DNA of 64,000 bases from Phycisphaerales bacterium (lineage in GTDB: Bacteria; Planctomycetota; Phycisphaerae; UBA1845; UTPLA1). The notes below the pieces were generated by a model that saw only the letters and a program-made list of their open reading frames with translations, searched no databases and was not told the DNA's origin. The stretch is taken from the NCBI GenBank assembly GCA_020639075.1, contig JACKHI010000001.1:992001-1056000 (forward strand), written 5' to 3'. The position numbers and the translations under genes were made by a program. This document shows positions 1 to 7,707 of the stretch, piece after piece. How positions within the stretch are numbered: the stretch's first letter is position 1; the number at the start of each line of letters is the position of its first letter.

Positions 1-831
1 CGCAAGTCCGATGCCGACATCGCCGGACGGCGTAATCGTCATTCGGTCTACCGGGTTCGCGTTCGCCGTCGCCTTGGTCGAGAATCGCAAGTCGCCGGCA
101 TCGCCTCCGTTGTTGTATGATCTGATGCGCGCCCCAACATAGTCAGACGCCATTCCGCTGCTGTCATAGTTACTGAACGCGACGGAGGCAAACGGATTTA
201 TCGACAAGGATTGGGCGCCGTTGAGAGTCAGCGACGATTGGTAATTGCCGCCTGCAGTCCCGCGATCGGCGCGTAGATTCCCACCGCTGACTGTCAGTTT
301 CTCTGTAGGCGTGTTTGTACCGATGCCGACGCTGCCGGTGTTGTTGACGAACAGCGCGTCAATCGGTGCGCCATCGGCGGCGTCGAGCGAATGTCCGTCG
401 ATCCCGGGTACAACGTCAGCACTCAGCGCATTGACCGCGACGTGCGCGTACGGTGCGGCCGTCAGCGGCTGCCGCGGCGACAGCGAAACGTGCGGCGACG
501 GGTCCGCCAACACGCCGTCGCGGACGCTGATCTCGAGCCAGCGTTGGTCGCCGTTGAACGGAGCGGTTCCAAAGTCAATCTCGACGGTGAATACGCCGTT
601 GACGACCTCCACGTCCTCGAAGAACTGCTCGATCGCAACCTGAACGCCTGACGATTCCGCGTCAAACAAGCGGAAGCTGAAGTCCATCGTGCCGTTGACC
701 GGCTCGCCCCCGTCTTTCAAGACACCTTGATAAGTCCATTCGCTGCCGAGCGGAGTCTGGGCCGTTGCGACCGACGCTGCGAGCAACAAGCCGCAAGAGA
801 TTAAGAGAAGTCGATTGAGTCTGGCGTTCAC
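1..831 (-). CDS. Secreted tail-fibre-like repeat protein, C-terminus cut by window edge
   Basis: The reading frame is open from a GTG at 831 to base 1, giving 277 codons with no stop, so the C-terminus lies outside the window. The GTG follows a GGAGG eight bases upstream. Residues 1-26 are a signal peptide (basic start, leucine-rich core, ending near 'ATAQ'). The next part ('WTYQGVLKDGGEPVNGTMDFSFRLFD') is typical of secreted proteins that precede fibre-like repeats. 'VGIGTNTPTEKLTVSGG' and 'GDVGIGLA' are the short repeats seen in many bacterial surface and phage-tail-like proteins. The function is unknown; an extracellular or surface location is inferred. Confidence 0.75.
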   Translation of the reverse strand, partial: MNARLNRLLLISCGLLLAASVATAQTPLGSEWTYQGVLKDGGEPVNGTMDFSFRLFDAESSGVQVAIEQFFEDVEVVNGVFTVEIDFGTAPFNGDQRWLEISVRDGVLADPSPHVSLSPRQPLTAAPYAHVAVNALSADVVPGIDGHSLDAADGAPIDALFVNNTGSVGIGTNTPTEKLTVSGGNLRADRGTAGGNYQSSLTLNGAQSLSINPFASVAFSNYDSSGMASDYVGARIRSYNNGGDAGDLRFSTKATANANPVDRMTITPSGDVGIGLA

Positions 832-906
832 TTTGCTGTCCTCCAGCTGAAGCGTCTCAGGTGAGACTACGTTTGGTCGTTTCTGTCAATGAACTGTCTT
901 GAAGAA

Positions 907-1335
907 TCAGGGACATGCCGCTCCGGCGAGCACGTCGCTGATGAATTGCGTCACGTCGCCCATGCTGAGCCCGGGCACACCGTCGACGTCGGCGCAACCA
1001 CACGCGGTTCCTCCCAGCATGCAGCTAACAAACCACTGAATGTCCGCGCCGTTTCGATTCCCGTCGGAATTCATGTCGCCCGGGCACGGACAATTGGTCG
1101 ATCCCGTCTCGGGCCAGAAACCGCCTTCCAGCGAGAAGGAGCCTCCGGTCATTGCCCCGGTCGCAGGCCCGGCATCGTGCTGGCCGACGGTGCCATCGAT
1201 CTCGTAGGAACCGCCCGCGCTGTATCCGCCCCCGCTATCCACGGTGTACGAAGTGATCTCAAGCTGAGCCAGCAGCATTGCCGGGGGAAGCAAGCCGATC
1301 AGCAGCGCCACAGTCACGATTCGATTTCGGGTCAT
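907..1335 (-). CDS. Small secreted protein with dockerin-like tail
   Basis: This 142-residue protein starts with a signal peptide (residues 1-23) and an ATG preceded by AGGAGGACGAC. The middle is Gly-rich ('YSAGGSYEIDGTVGQ...GGSFSLEGGFW'), a pattern common in planctomycete surface proteins. The last 65 residues hold two dockerin-type half-sites, 'GDMNSDGNRNGADIQWFV' and 'ADVDGVPGLSMGDVTQFI', flanked by Cys pairs. This matches the 'GC-type dockerin' tails of Phycisphaerae. The tail is probably an anchoring or sorting module rather than part of a true cellulosome, because no cohesin gene is visible here. The specific function is unknown. Confidence 0.75.
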   Translation of the reverse strand: MTRNRIVTVALLIGLLPPAMLLAQLEITSYTVDSGGGYSAGGSYEIDGTVGQHDAGPATGAMTGGSFSLEGGFWPETGSTNCPCPGDMNSDGNRNGADIQWFVSCMLGGTACGCADVDGVPGLSMGDVTQFISDVLAGAACP

Positions 1336-2047
1336 GTCGTCCTCCTGGTGTCAAACCGCGGCAATTTGATGGGCCACGGACTCTTGTCATATGGATCACG
1401 CGAATCGATGGGTGGCGGGGCAAAGGTCTTGCGAAAAATCCGGCCATGGGGCGGAAAGTACGAAGTGTCGGGGCGCACCGCCCTCCCGAATTCCGAGCGA
1501 TAAGTCATTTATTGGAAAAGACTTGTGATAATTGGAGAAGCGCAGGTCGTCATCAAAATCTGGACGCCGCCCGCGACGCACAATTCATGAGCCAGGATCG
1601 CCAAAGCAAGCGAACGGAGACTCAAAGTTCAGCCGTCGGCCGAAGGAATACGGGACCACAGCTGTTGCACTGCCATGTATCTGGTCAGATTGGCGGGCAG
1701 GCAGTCTCTTCCGACAGCATCACGTCGACGGCACTTTGCAGTCCAGCGCCGCAGTGCATGGGACCTACCTGAGGATGGTCCCCAATCCTGAATCGGAGTT
1801 CAGCGACCGAGCTTCATTTTGTGCCATGGCGGTGAGGGCCGGGCAAGCGCTGCTGGCGCTTGGTCAGCTCCGCCTCGATACCAGTCGAAACATCGTCACC
1901 AGGGCACATTCTTCGTCGGCATCGGACCCTCGTCGCCCACAAACGTGACAGTACCGCGAACCCCTGCAATGGAGGGCGGCTCGCAGCTTTTCGAGACGGC
2001 GATCTCGCTACTTGAGTATCCTGGTATCACGGATTTGACAAAGACCT
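1336..2047. other. Intergenic, no convincing gene
   Basis: About 700 bases with short overlapping open frames on both strands. None has a good ribosome binding site, a recognisable domain or a signal peptide. I see nothing else here beyond the upstream region of the small secreted protein. Confidence 0.5.
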
Positions 2048-2068
2048 GTGATCGTTTTCGACGATCAC
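2048..2068 (-). terminator. Hairpin terminator overlapping the stop codon of the kinase operon
   Basis: On the minus strand, GTGATCG and CGATCAC form a perfect 7-bp stem around a TCGAAAA loop, followed by AGGTCTTTG. The TGA stop of the 608-residue kinase lies inside the 5' arm. The T-run is short, so termination is plausible but not certain. Confidence 0.45.
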
Positions 2069-3891
2069 TGCGGTTCGAGATTTCCCACGATCAACCCTGA
2101 ACTCGAATCGAGGCTATGAATGCTGCTTCGTATCCGTTCAAGGAGCATTGTTCGATTTATGGGCTTTGAAACAAAATCGTTGCACCCTGCGTCGAGGCAT
2201 TTCTGCCGGTCGCCAACCATTGCGTTGGCAGTCAACGCAATAATCGGATGTGCGTACCCGCTCTCGCGGAGCTTTCTGGTTGCGTCATAGCCGCTGAGCA
2301 CTGGCATCTGCATGTCCATGAGGACGACATCGAACGCGCTGCCTTCGTTCATGGCGTCCATGGCCGCATCAACGGCGAGCATACCATTGCCAACGATTTG
2401 TACATCAGCCCCCGCCTGTTGAAGAAACCGGGCAATCAGGCGTTGATTGTCGACCCCATCCTCCGCAAGGAGAATGCGGCAGGCTTCCAGCGTAGGAATC
2501 TCTTGCACTTCTTGCTGCTGCAACGGCGAGTTCGTCTCTTCGAGCAAATCGTCGGCCATCCGAAACTCGACACCTTCGAGCGTCCCCGTCGCAACTGCAG
2601 CCCGAAAGTGCGTCCCGGAGCCGGGCTCGGACCGGACGACGGTAATGTAACCGCCGAGCATCTCCGCGAAGCGCTTGCTGATTGTCAGCCCGAGCCCCGT
2701 CCCACCGAATCGCCGAGTCGTCGAGCTGTCCGCCTGTGTAAACGGTCTGAAGAGCTTCGACACTTGTCGCTCGGTCATGCCGATGCCGGTGTCGACGATA
2801 TCAAACTGGAGCATGGGCGGATGCCGATCGGTATTCAACTGAACGGTAACCTCCACGCTACCGTCCGATGTGAATTTGATGGCGTTCCCGATCAGGTTGA
2901 TCAGAACTTGAGCAAGCCGTGTTGAGTCGGTCTTGATAAACTCGGGAAACTCGCCGACGTAGTCGATTGCGAATCGAATGCCCGCGTTCTCAGCCTTGAC
3001 ACGCACCAGCCTCTCCACATCGGAGATAACCTGGATCGGATTGCATGGAGCGATATCGATGGTCATTCGTCCGGCCTCGATTTTCGAGAGGTCGAGAATG
3101 TCGTTGATGATGACGATCAACTGCTCGCTGTTCCGACGAATCGTATCGAGATATTCGCGACGTCGTTGCGGAGCGATGTTGATATCGCCGTCCGTCGCAA
3201 GCAACTCAGTGAAGCCGAGAATGGCGGTCATCGGCGTGCGGATCTCATGACTCATATTCGCCAGGAAGGTCGATTTTGCGAGATTTGCCTCCTCGGCCGA
3301 AGTCCGGGCCGTCTCCAGCTCAAGTTGCGACTCTTCCAATTGACGCGTACGCGCCTTCACGAGTCTCTCGACTTCGTCCAACCGCTGTTGGGCCTGATGG
3401 GCCAGATTCCACTTTTCGCACAGTGCGGATGCAAGCTGCCGAACCTCCACATTGTCAAATGGCTTCTTGAGAATTAGCAACCGGTCGTTCAGACCCAATT
3501 TCTCGATCATCTGGTCCCATGAGTAATCCGAGTAGGCCGTGCAGATGACAATCTGGAGATTGGGGTCGACAGGCCAAAGCCGCGCGACGGTTTCGATGCC
3601 GTCCCACCCAGGCGGCATCCGCACATCGACGAAGGCCAGCGCGTAGGGGAGCCCCTTGCGAAGCGAGCCCTCAACCAAGGCAAGTGCATCGCGGCCCTGA
3701 TAGGCGGAATCCAATTCGTATCCCTCAACGACCGCCGACGCAGGCGATGTACCGAACAGTTCCGCTTCATCCGCATCAAGCTGCGACGGCGAATCGATCT
3801 GGCAGAGGATTTTTCGAAAATCGTCGTGAATCTGATGATTATCATCCACGATCAAAATCCGTCTGTTCTTGGATAACACGGGAGCATTCAT
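2065..3891 (-). CDS. Hybrid histidine kinase (REC-HisKA-HATPase-REC)
   Basis: This is a 608-residue soluble kinase with no membrane segment. Residues 10-160 are a receiver domain (phospho-acceptor D89 in 'FVDVRMPP', Lys in 'LKKPF'). Residues 165-205 are a coiled coil. HisKA has its phospho-acceptor at H215 in 'MSHEIRTPM'. The ATPase domain shows an N box ('LINLIGNAIKF') and G boxes ('DTGIGM', 'GGTGLGL'). A second receiver domain ends the protein ('VVLMDMQMP', 'SKP'). The start overlaps the stop of the upstream kinase by ATGA, implying coupled translation. The two kinases probably form one phosphorelay, with the upstream membrane kinase as sensor and this protein carrying phosphate through two receivers. 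No DNA-binding output domain is present in either. Confidence 0.92.
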   Translation of the reverse strand: MNAPVLSKNRRILIVDDNHQIHDDFRKILCQIDSPSQLDADEAELFGTSPASAVVEGYELDSAYQGRDALALVEGSLRKGLPYALAFVDVRMPPGWDGIETVARLWPVDPNLQIVICTAYSDYSWDQMIEKLGLNDRLLILKKPFDNVEVRQLASALCEKWNLAHQAQQRLDEVERLVKARTRQLEESQLELETARTSAEEANLAKSTFLANMSHEIRTPMTAILGFTELLATDGDINIAPQRRREYLDTIRRNSEQLIVIINDILDLSKIEAGRMTIDIAPCNPIQVISDVERLVRVKAENAGIRFAIDYVGEFPEFIKTDSTRLAQVLINLIGNAIKFTSDGSVEVTVQLNTDRHPPMLQFDIVDTGIGMTERQVSKLFRPFTQADSSTTRRFGGTGLGLTISKRFAEMLGGYITVVRSEPGSGTHFRAAVATGTLEGVEFRMADDLLEETNSPLQQQEVQEIPTLEACRILLAEDGVDNQRLIARFLQQAGADVQIVGNGMLAVDAAMDAMNEGSAFDVVLMDMQMPVLSGYDATRKLRESGYAHPIIALTANAMVGDRQKCLDAGCNDFVSKPINRTMLLERIRSSIHSLDSSSGLIVGNLEPQ

Positions 3892-5540
3892 TGTCGCGCC
3901 TCTGCTGTGTCGAACGGAATCCCTATCGTGAATGTGGCTCCCAGGCCGGGACCGTCACTCGTGACGGAAAGGGATCCTCGCATTTCCTTTGCGGCGAGCG
4001 CGGCGCTGTGGAGTCCAAAGCCGTGTCCATCGCGCTTGGTCGTGAAGCCGTGTGAGAATATGCGCTCCAGATTCTCGGGGGCGATGCCGACACCAGTATC
4101 TGAGACTTCGATTCGCACGAACGATGCAACCGGTTGTGAGATTCGCAGCAGGATGCGCTTCTCCGCGCCGGGATTGTCGATGAGCGCGTGTTTCGCGTTT
4201 CGAATCAGATTGATCAGAATCTGGAGGAGTTTCTGTTTGTCGAGGGCAACGTCCGGCAAATCGACGTAGTCACGGACCAGCGTGATGCCATGCCGTTCGA
4301 ATGACGTCGCACTCATCGTCAGGGCGTCTTCGAGAACGTCTTTGAGTTGGGTCGACTGTATGACGCCCGCGGCGCCGGCATGGGACTGCTGCGTCGTTAC
4401 GATGTCCTTGATGTGCTCGATATTCCGGGTCAGGGATTGCAGTTCCTCGATCATGGCGTTTTGTTCATCAGCGAGGTGTTCAGCGAGCCGGCCCAGATAT
4501 CCAGGCAGCTTTCTGCCTTTCTCGTCGTCGGTCATGAAGCGGCCAAGGTCATGCCCATGTTCCCGAATCAGGTCCACGGTCCTTGCCAGACTGGACACTT
4601 TTGAATTACGGGCCTTCTCGCTGACGAGCGTGGCAGAGACATTCACACTGTTGAGTACGTTCCCGACATTGTGGAGCACGCCCGTGGCAATCTCGGCCAT
4701 ACCCGCCTGCCGTGACGCGACCAGGAGTCGCTCCTGGGTCGCGGCCAAATCGGAGCGTGCCTTTTCCGCGCGCTGTTTGGATTGTTCGAGATCGTGCATC
4801 ATCCGCAACGCGACCTCCTTTTGCCGCTCGACCTCTTCTTTTTCCTCCTTTAGCTGCCGTGTCCGCTCGCTGACGCGCTGTTCGAGTTGAACATTGAGGT
4901 CCGCCAGTTCCGCTTCCCGTTTCTTCAGATCGGATGTGCGTTCAGACAGGAGCTGTTCAACCTGCGCCGGACTGCGAAAGGCGAGAACTCGGGGCACGAT
5001 CTTGACCAACGAAAAGACAGTGACCCACGAGATGACGGCGGTCGACATCTTTAGCAACCCGCTGACGCGATACGCCGGCCACCAGAAGATGATCGCCTCC
5101 ATCAAGTGAGTAAGTCCGCAAGCGACGATGAAAGCGACGAATAACCAGAGGATTGCCGGAAACGGAACATCGGGACGTCGACGAAGAAACACCACTAACA
5201 GACATGGAATCGCAATGTAAGCGCCCCATATCAGGGCGTCTGAGATGATGTGCATCCAACCCAGAAACCCCGTCCATGTACCGCAGCGCCATCGCGGCGG
5301 AAAGTCGGATGTGTCAAGTACGTGCGTAAGAAAGTAGCCGGGCTCGGAATGGTATGTCGTCGGAGCGCATTGCGGGCATGCTGAATCGCTCGCGATGGCC
5401 CTCGAAGTCCCGTTCATTGCGGAAATGCACAGGACAACGATCAAGATCGAGCCCAAACGTCTGAAGCAAGCATCCGCAGCGCCGCGCCGAAGCGGAACGC
5501 GACCTCGCGTGAATGTGCGATGAACTTTCCGGATGAGCAT
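3888..5540 (-). CDS. Membrane histidine kinase with ethylene-receptor-type sensor domain
   Basis: This 550-residue kinase has a hydrophobic N-terminal segment (31-48), a short Cys-containing region, then three membrane helices (about 92-118, 127-150, 160-183). That core matches the ethylene-binding domain of plant ETR1 and bacterial Etr1: D101, Y108, I111, P112, I138, C141 and H145 have exactly the spacing of ETR1 D25, Y32, I35, P36, I62, C65 and H69 (recalled numbering). C141 and H145 correspond to the copper ligands. A long coiled coil (190-275) leads to a HisKA-like helix with probable phospho-acceptor H290 in 'GVLHNVGNVLNSVN', then an ATPase domain ('LINLIRNAKHAL', 'DTGVGI', 'GHGFGLH'). 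There is no receiver domain; the downstream hybrid kinase overlaps by 4 bp and can supply it. Whether it senses ethylene or another small ligand is unproven. Confidence 0.9.
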   Translation of the reverse strand: MLIRKVHRTFTRGRVPLRRGAADACFRRLGSILIVVLCISAMNGTSRAIASDSACPQCAPTTYHSEPGYFLTHVLDTSDFPPRWRCGTWTGFLGWMHIISDALIWGAYIAIPCLLVVFLRRRPDVPFPAILWLFVAFIVACGLTHLMEAIIFWWPAYRVSGLLKMSTAVISWVTVFSLVKIVPRVLAFRSPAQVEQLLSERTSDLKKREAELADLNVQLEQRVSERTRQLKEEKEEVERQKEVALRMMHDLEQSKQRAEKARSDLAATQERLLVASRQAGMAEIATGVLHNVGNVLNSVNVSATLVSEKARNSKVSSLARTVDLIREHGHDLGRFMTDDEKGRKLPGYLGRLAEHLADEQNAMIEELQSLTRNIEHIKDIVTTQQSHAGAAGVIQSTQLKDVLEDALTMSATSFERHGITLVRDYVDLPDVALDKQKLLQILINLIRNAKHALIDNPGAEKRILLRISQPVASFVRIEVSDTGVGIAPENLERIFSHGFTTKRDGHGFGLHSAALAAKEMRGSLSVTSDGPGLGATFTIGIPFDTAEARQ

Positions 5541-6324
5541 GACAGGACCCGCCTGATTGTCTTCGACTTCGCATGCGCCATCAGCGATGCCGGATATCCG
5601 TGAGTGCCGAGGATGCCGCCCGATACCTGACCAGGTATCGGTTTCAAACTACTATCGGCGTATCAAAGGTATGAGATATGGACTCAACTCATCAGGCGAA
5701 ATATTGGACCTCAGCGTCCTCTGCGCCATGCGAACGGCTAGATTATTCCGGGCACGAACCAGCTTTCCAGCGTCATTCACTGCGTGCCAAACCGTAGGCA
5801 GCCTTCGGCAACCTTGTAGGAAATAAGTACAACTTCGGGCAGCCATGTCTCGACGAGAGCAGAGTGGGCCCAGAGTTACAGGCCACACCGGTATACAGCG
5901 GACCGGATCCTCAGAGGGGTGGACGACCCTGTTTGTCGTGCCTGTATTGAACGGCCGAATCGGCCTGATGACGAAGACTTCGTTTCGCGCAATCACAACG
6001 TGCAACGACGACGCCCACCGAACCGGTTTCCGCATCGTGGGCGGTCTCCTCACCAGTAACCTGCGGCCGCCCGCGCGATGGTTGTTCACTCCGCGAGCCG
6101 CAGCACTCTAGATTGAATGTGAGGACGCGCAGCGGACATTTGCATGTCCGTACTTTGAATTGGCCATTGATGAGCTGCAATTCCCGGATGCGTTTGTCGC
6201 ATTTTAGGCACTCCGAAATCTCTCTGTAGATCACGAGTGCCGCAAGGGTGGATTGAGCCAGAGTCTTGCGATTAAACCCATCGACGCCATGGCGAAATGC
6301 GTCTTGCGATCCCCTCGGTACCGA
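5541..6324. other. Intergenic, no convincing gene
   Basis: This 780-base stretch separates the kinase operon from the FG-GAP lipoprotein gene. Short open frames on both strands lack ribosome binding sites and domains. It contains a perfect 22-base palindrome near the kinase promoter side (5620-5641) and a smaller hairpin (CGGACAT/ATGTCCG, 6133-6150). Confidence 0.5.
5620..5641. promoter_or_regulatory. 22-bp palindrome upstream of the ethylene-receptor-like kinase operon
   Basis: CCGATACCTG and CAGGTATCGG are perfect inverted repeats separated by AC. The centre lies about 90 bases upstream of the kinase start codon at 5540. The symmetry and position suit an operator for a dimeric regulator. 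A hairpin in RNA is also possible, but a 2-base loop makes a DNA site more likely. Confidence 0.45.
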
Positions 6325-7638
6325 TCATATCCGCACGCCCGGAGTCACTCCGGGACCTTGATTGGCGGCCGGGTCGTCAAAAATGTACGCGGCGCCCGCA
6401 GCGCGTTTAGAATCGACGTCCGCAGAAGGAGAACTGATCATGATAAAATCGTCGAGAAAATCGATGCCGCTGCCGAATGAATCGAATGCCCTGGTTTCAT
6501 TCGGGACAATCGTCGCAGTCGGCGCCCAACCGTCACTGGATTTCTCATAGAGCACGACGCGGCCCTTGCCGCCTGCCGTAATCGCGACGCGATCCTTGTG
6601 GACGGCGACGGCGTTGCCGAACAGACCCGCGAGATCGTCGCCCGGAATGATCGTTTCCTCGAGCATATACTCCCCGCCGATACGACGGTAGACGTACACA
6701 TAGCCGGCCATGAGCAGCGAGTCGCCGGATCGCTGTTTTGCCGGCGCGCTGATGATGAGCAGATCGTCTTCCATCGCGACACTGCTGCCAAACCGGTCCG
6801 TCGCCTCACCATCCGGCGCCGTGATCTTCTGAATCTGCACGTAATCAGCCGCCATGCGTTCGAACACATAAACAGCGCCGCGCCCGGATGCCTGGTTGGG
6901 CGCGCCGATGGCGGCCCAGACATTGCTCATGGCCATCGCCGCGCCGAAATCGTGAAACTGTCCGGCGTCTGACGCAGTCAACCGCTGCGTCTGTACGAAA
7001 GTCCCCCCCGTATCGCGAAACACGTACGCGGCGCCTTCGCGATCATTACGTCCCGGCGCCCCGACGATCAGATGCCCTTGATCGTCATCGTACGCCATGG
7101 CCGAGCCGAGCATCTCGTAATCCACGCCATCCGCAATCGTCAGGAGTTGAATCTGATCGAAAACCTGCCCCCTGTTGGCGAAAACGTAAAGCGCGCCACG
7201 TTGTATATGAAAGGAACCCGGAATTGCGTATTTTGGCGCTCCGACAAACAAGCGTGTGTTACTGACGGCGACGGATGTGCCGAAACCCTGTTCCGGAAAC
7301 CGCGCATCGTCACCGACCACGCGGGAATGATACGTCCATTGCCCCGCGAATTTGACAAATATATCGACGATTCCTTGCAGAGCGTTCTTCGACGGCGCAC
7401 CGACGATGGCGAGGGAATCAGCGGCGGCGATCGAATTGCTGTAGAGGTCGTCAACGCCGGCATCGAATGCCGTCAGGCGCGCGGCCTGGTTCCAATCCGA
7501 TTCGGACGACGTACCCCCACTCGTATTGTCGTTCTCGTTCGTGTTCGTATTGCCCATCGGTAACGCGTCACCCATGGGACAGTCGGCCCCGAAGAGAGTA
7601 AAGCAGAGTAACAACAGCCAGAGAATCCTTCTATTCAT
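6325..7638 (-). CDS. FG-GAP repeat lipoprotein
   Basis: A 437-residue protein starting at ATG 7638 behind GGAG (7-base spacing). The N-terminus is a signal peptide ending near 'LFGADC', which suggests lipidation at a non-canonical box, followed by an Asn-rich linker ('NTNENDNTSGG'). The rest is a series of FG-GAP-type blades: 'FGTSVAVSNTRLFVGAP', 'LGSAMAYDDDQGHLIVGAP', 'FGAAMAMSNVWAAIGAP', 'FGSSVAMEDDLLIISAP', 'FGNAVAVHKDRVAITAG', 'FGSGIDFLDDFIMISSP'. This predicts an integrin-alpha-like beta-propeller on the cell surface. It is probably structural or binding; no catalytic motif is seen. It lies 69 bases downstream of the beta-helix protein gene and could share its transcript. Confidence 0.8.
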   Translation of the reverse strand: MNRRILWLLLLCFTLFGADCPMGDALPMGNTNTNENDNTSGGTSSESDWNQAARLTAFDAGVDDLYSNSIAAADSLAIVGAPSKNALQGIVDIFVKFAGQWTYHSRVVGDDARFPEQGFGTSVAVSNTRLFVGAPKYAIPGSFHIQRGALYVFANRGQVFDQIQLLTIADGVDYEMLGSAMAYDDDQGHLIVGAPGRNDREGAAYVFRDTGGTFVQTQRLTASDAGQFHDFGAAMAMSNVWAAIGAPNQASGRGAVYVFERMAADYVQIQKITAPDGEATDRFGSSVAMEDDLLIISAPAKQRSGDSLLMAGYVYVYRRIGGEYMLEETIIPGDDLAGLFGNAVAVHKDRVAITAGGKGRVVLYEKSSDGWAPTATIVPNETRAFDSFGSGIDFLDDFIMISSPSADVDSKRAAGAAYIFDDPAANQGPGVTPGVRI

Positions 7639-7707
7639 CAAATCGCTCCGTTTGGGGGCCGTTCGAGTGCAATCGTTAGGGGGCTCTTTCGCGCCGGCAG
7701 TCGCGAA

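Noticed and set aside
1278..1948. Overlapping plus-strand frames of 138-164 residues
   Set aside because: Mutually overlapping frames in a gene-free stretch without ribosome sites or domains.
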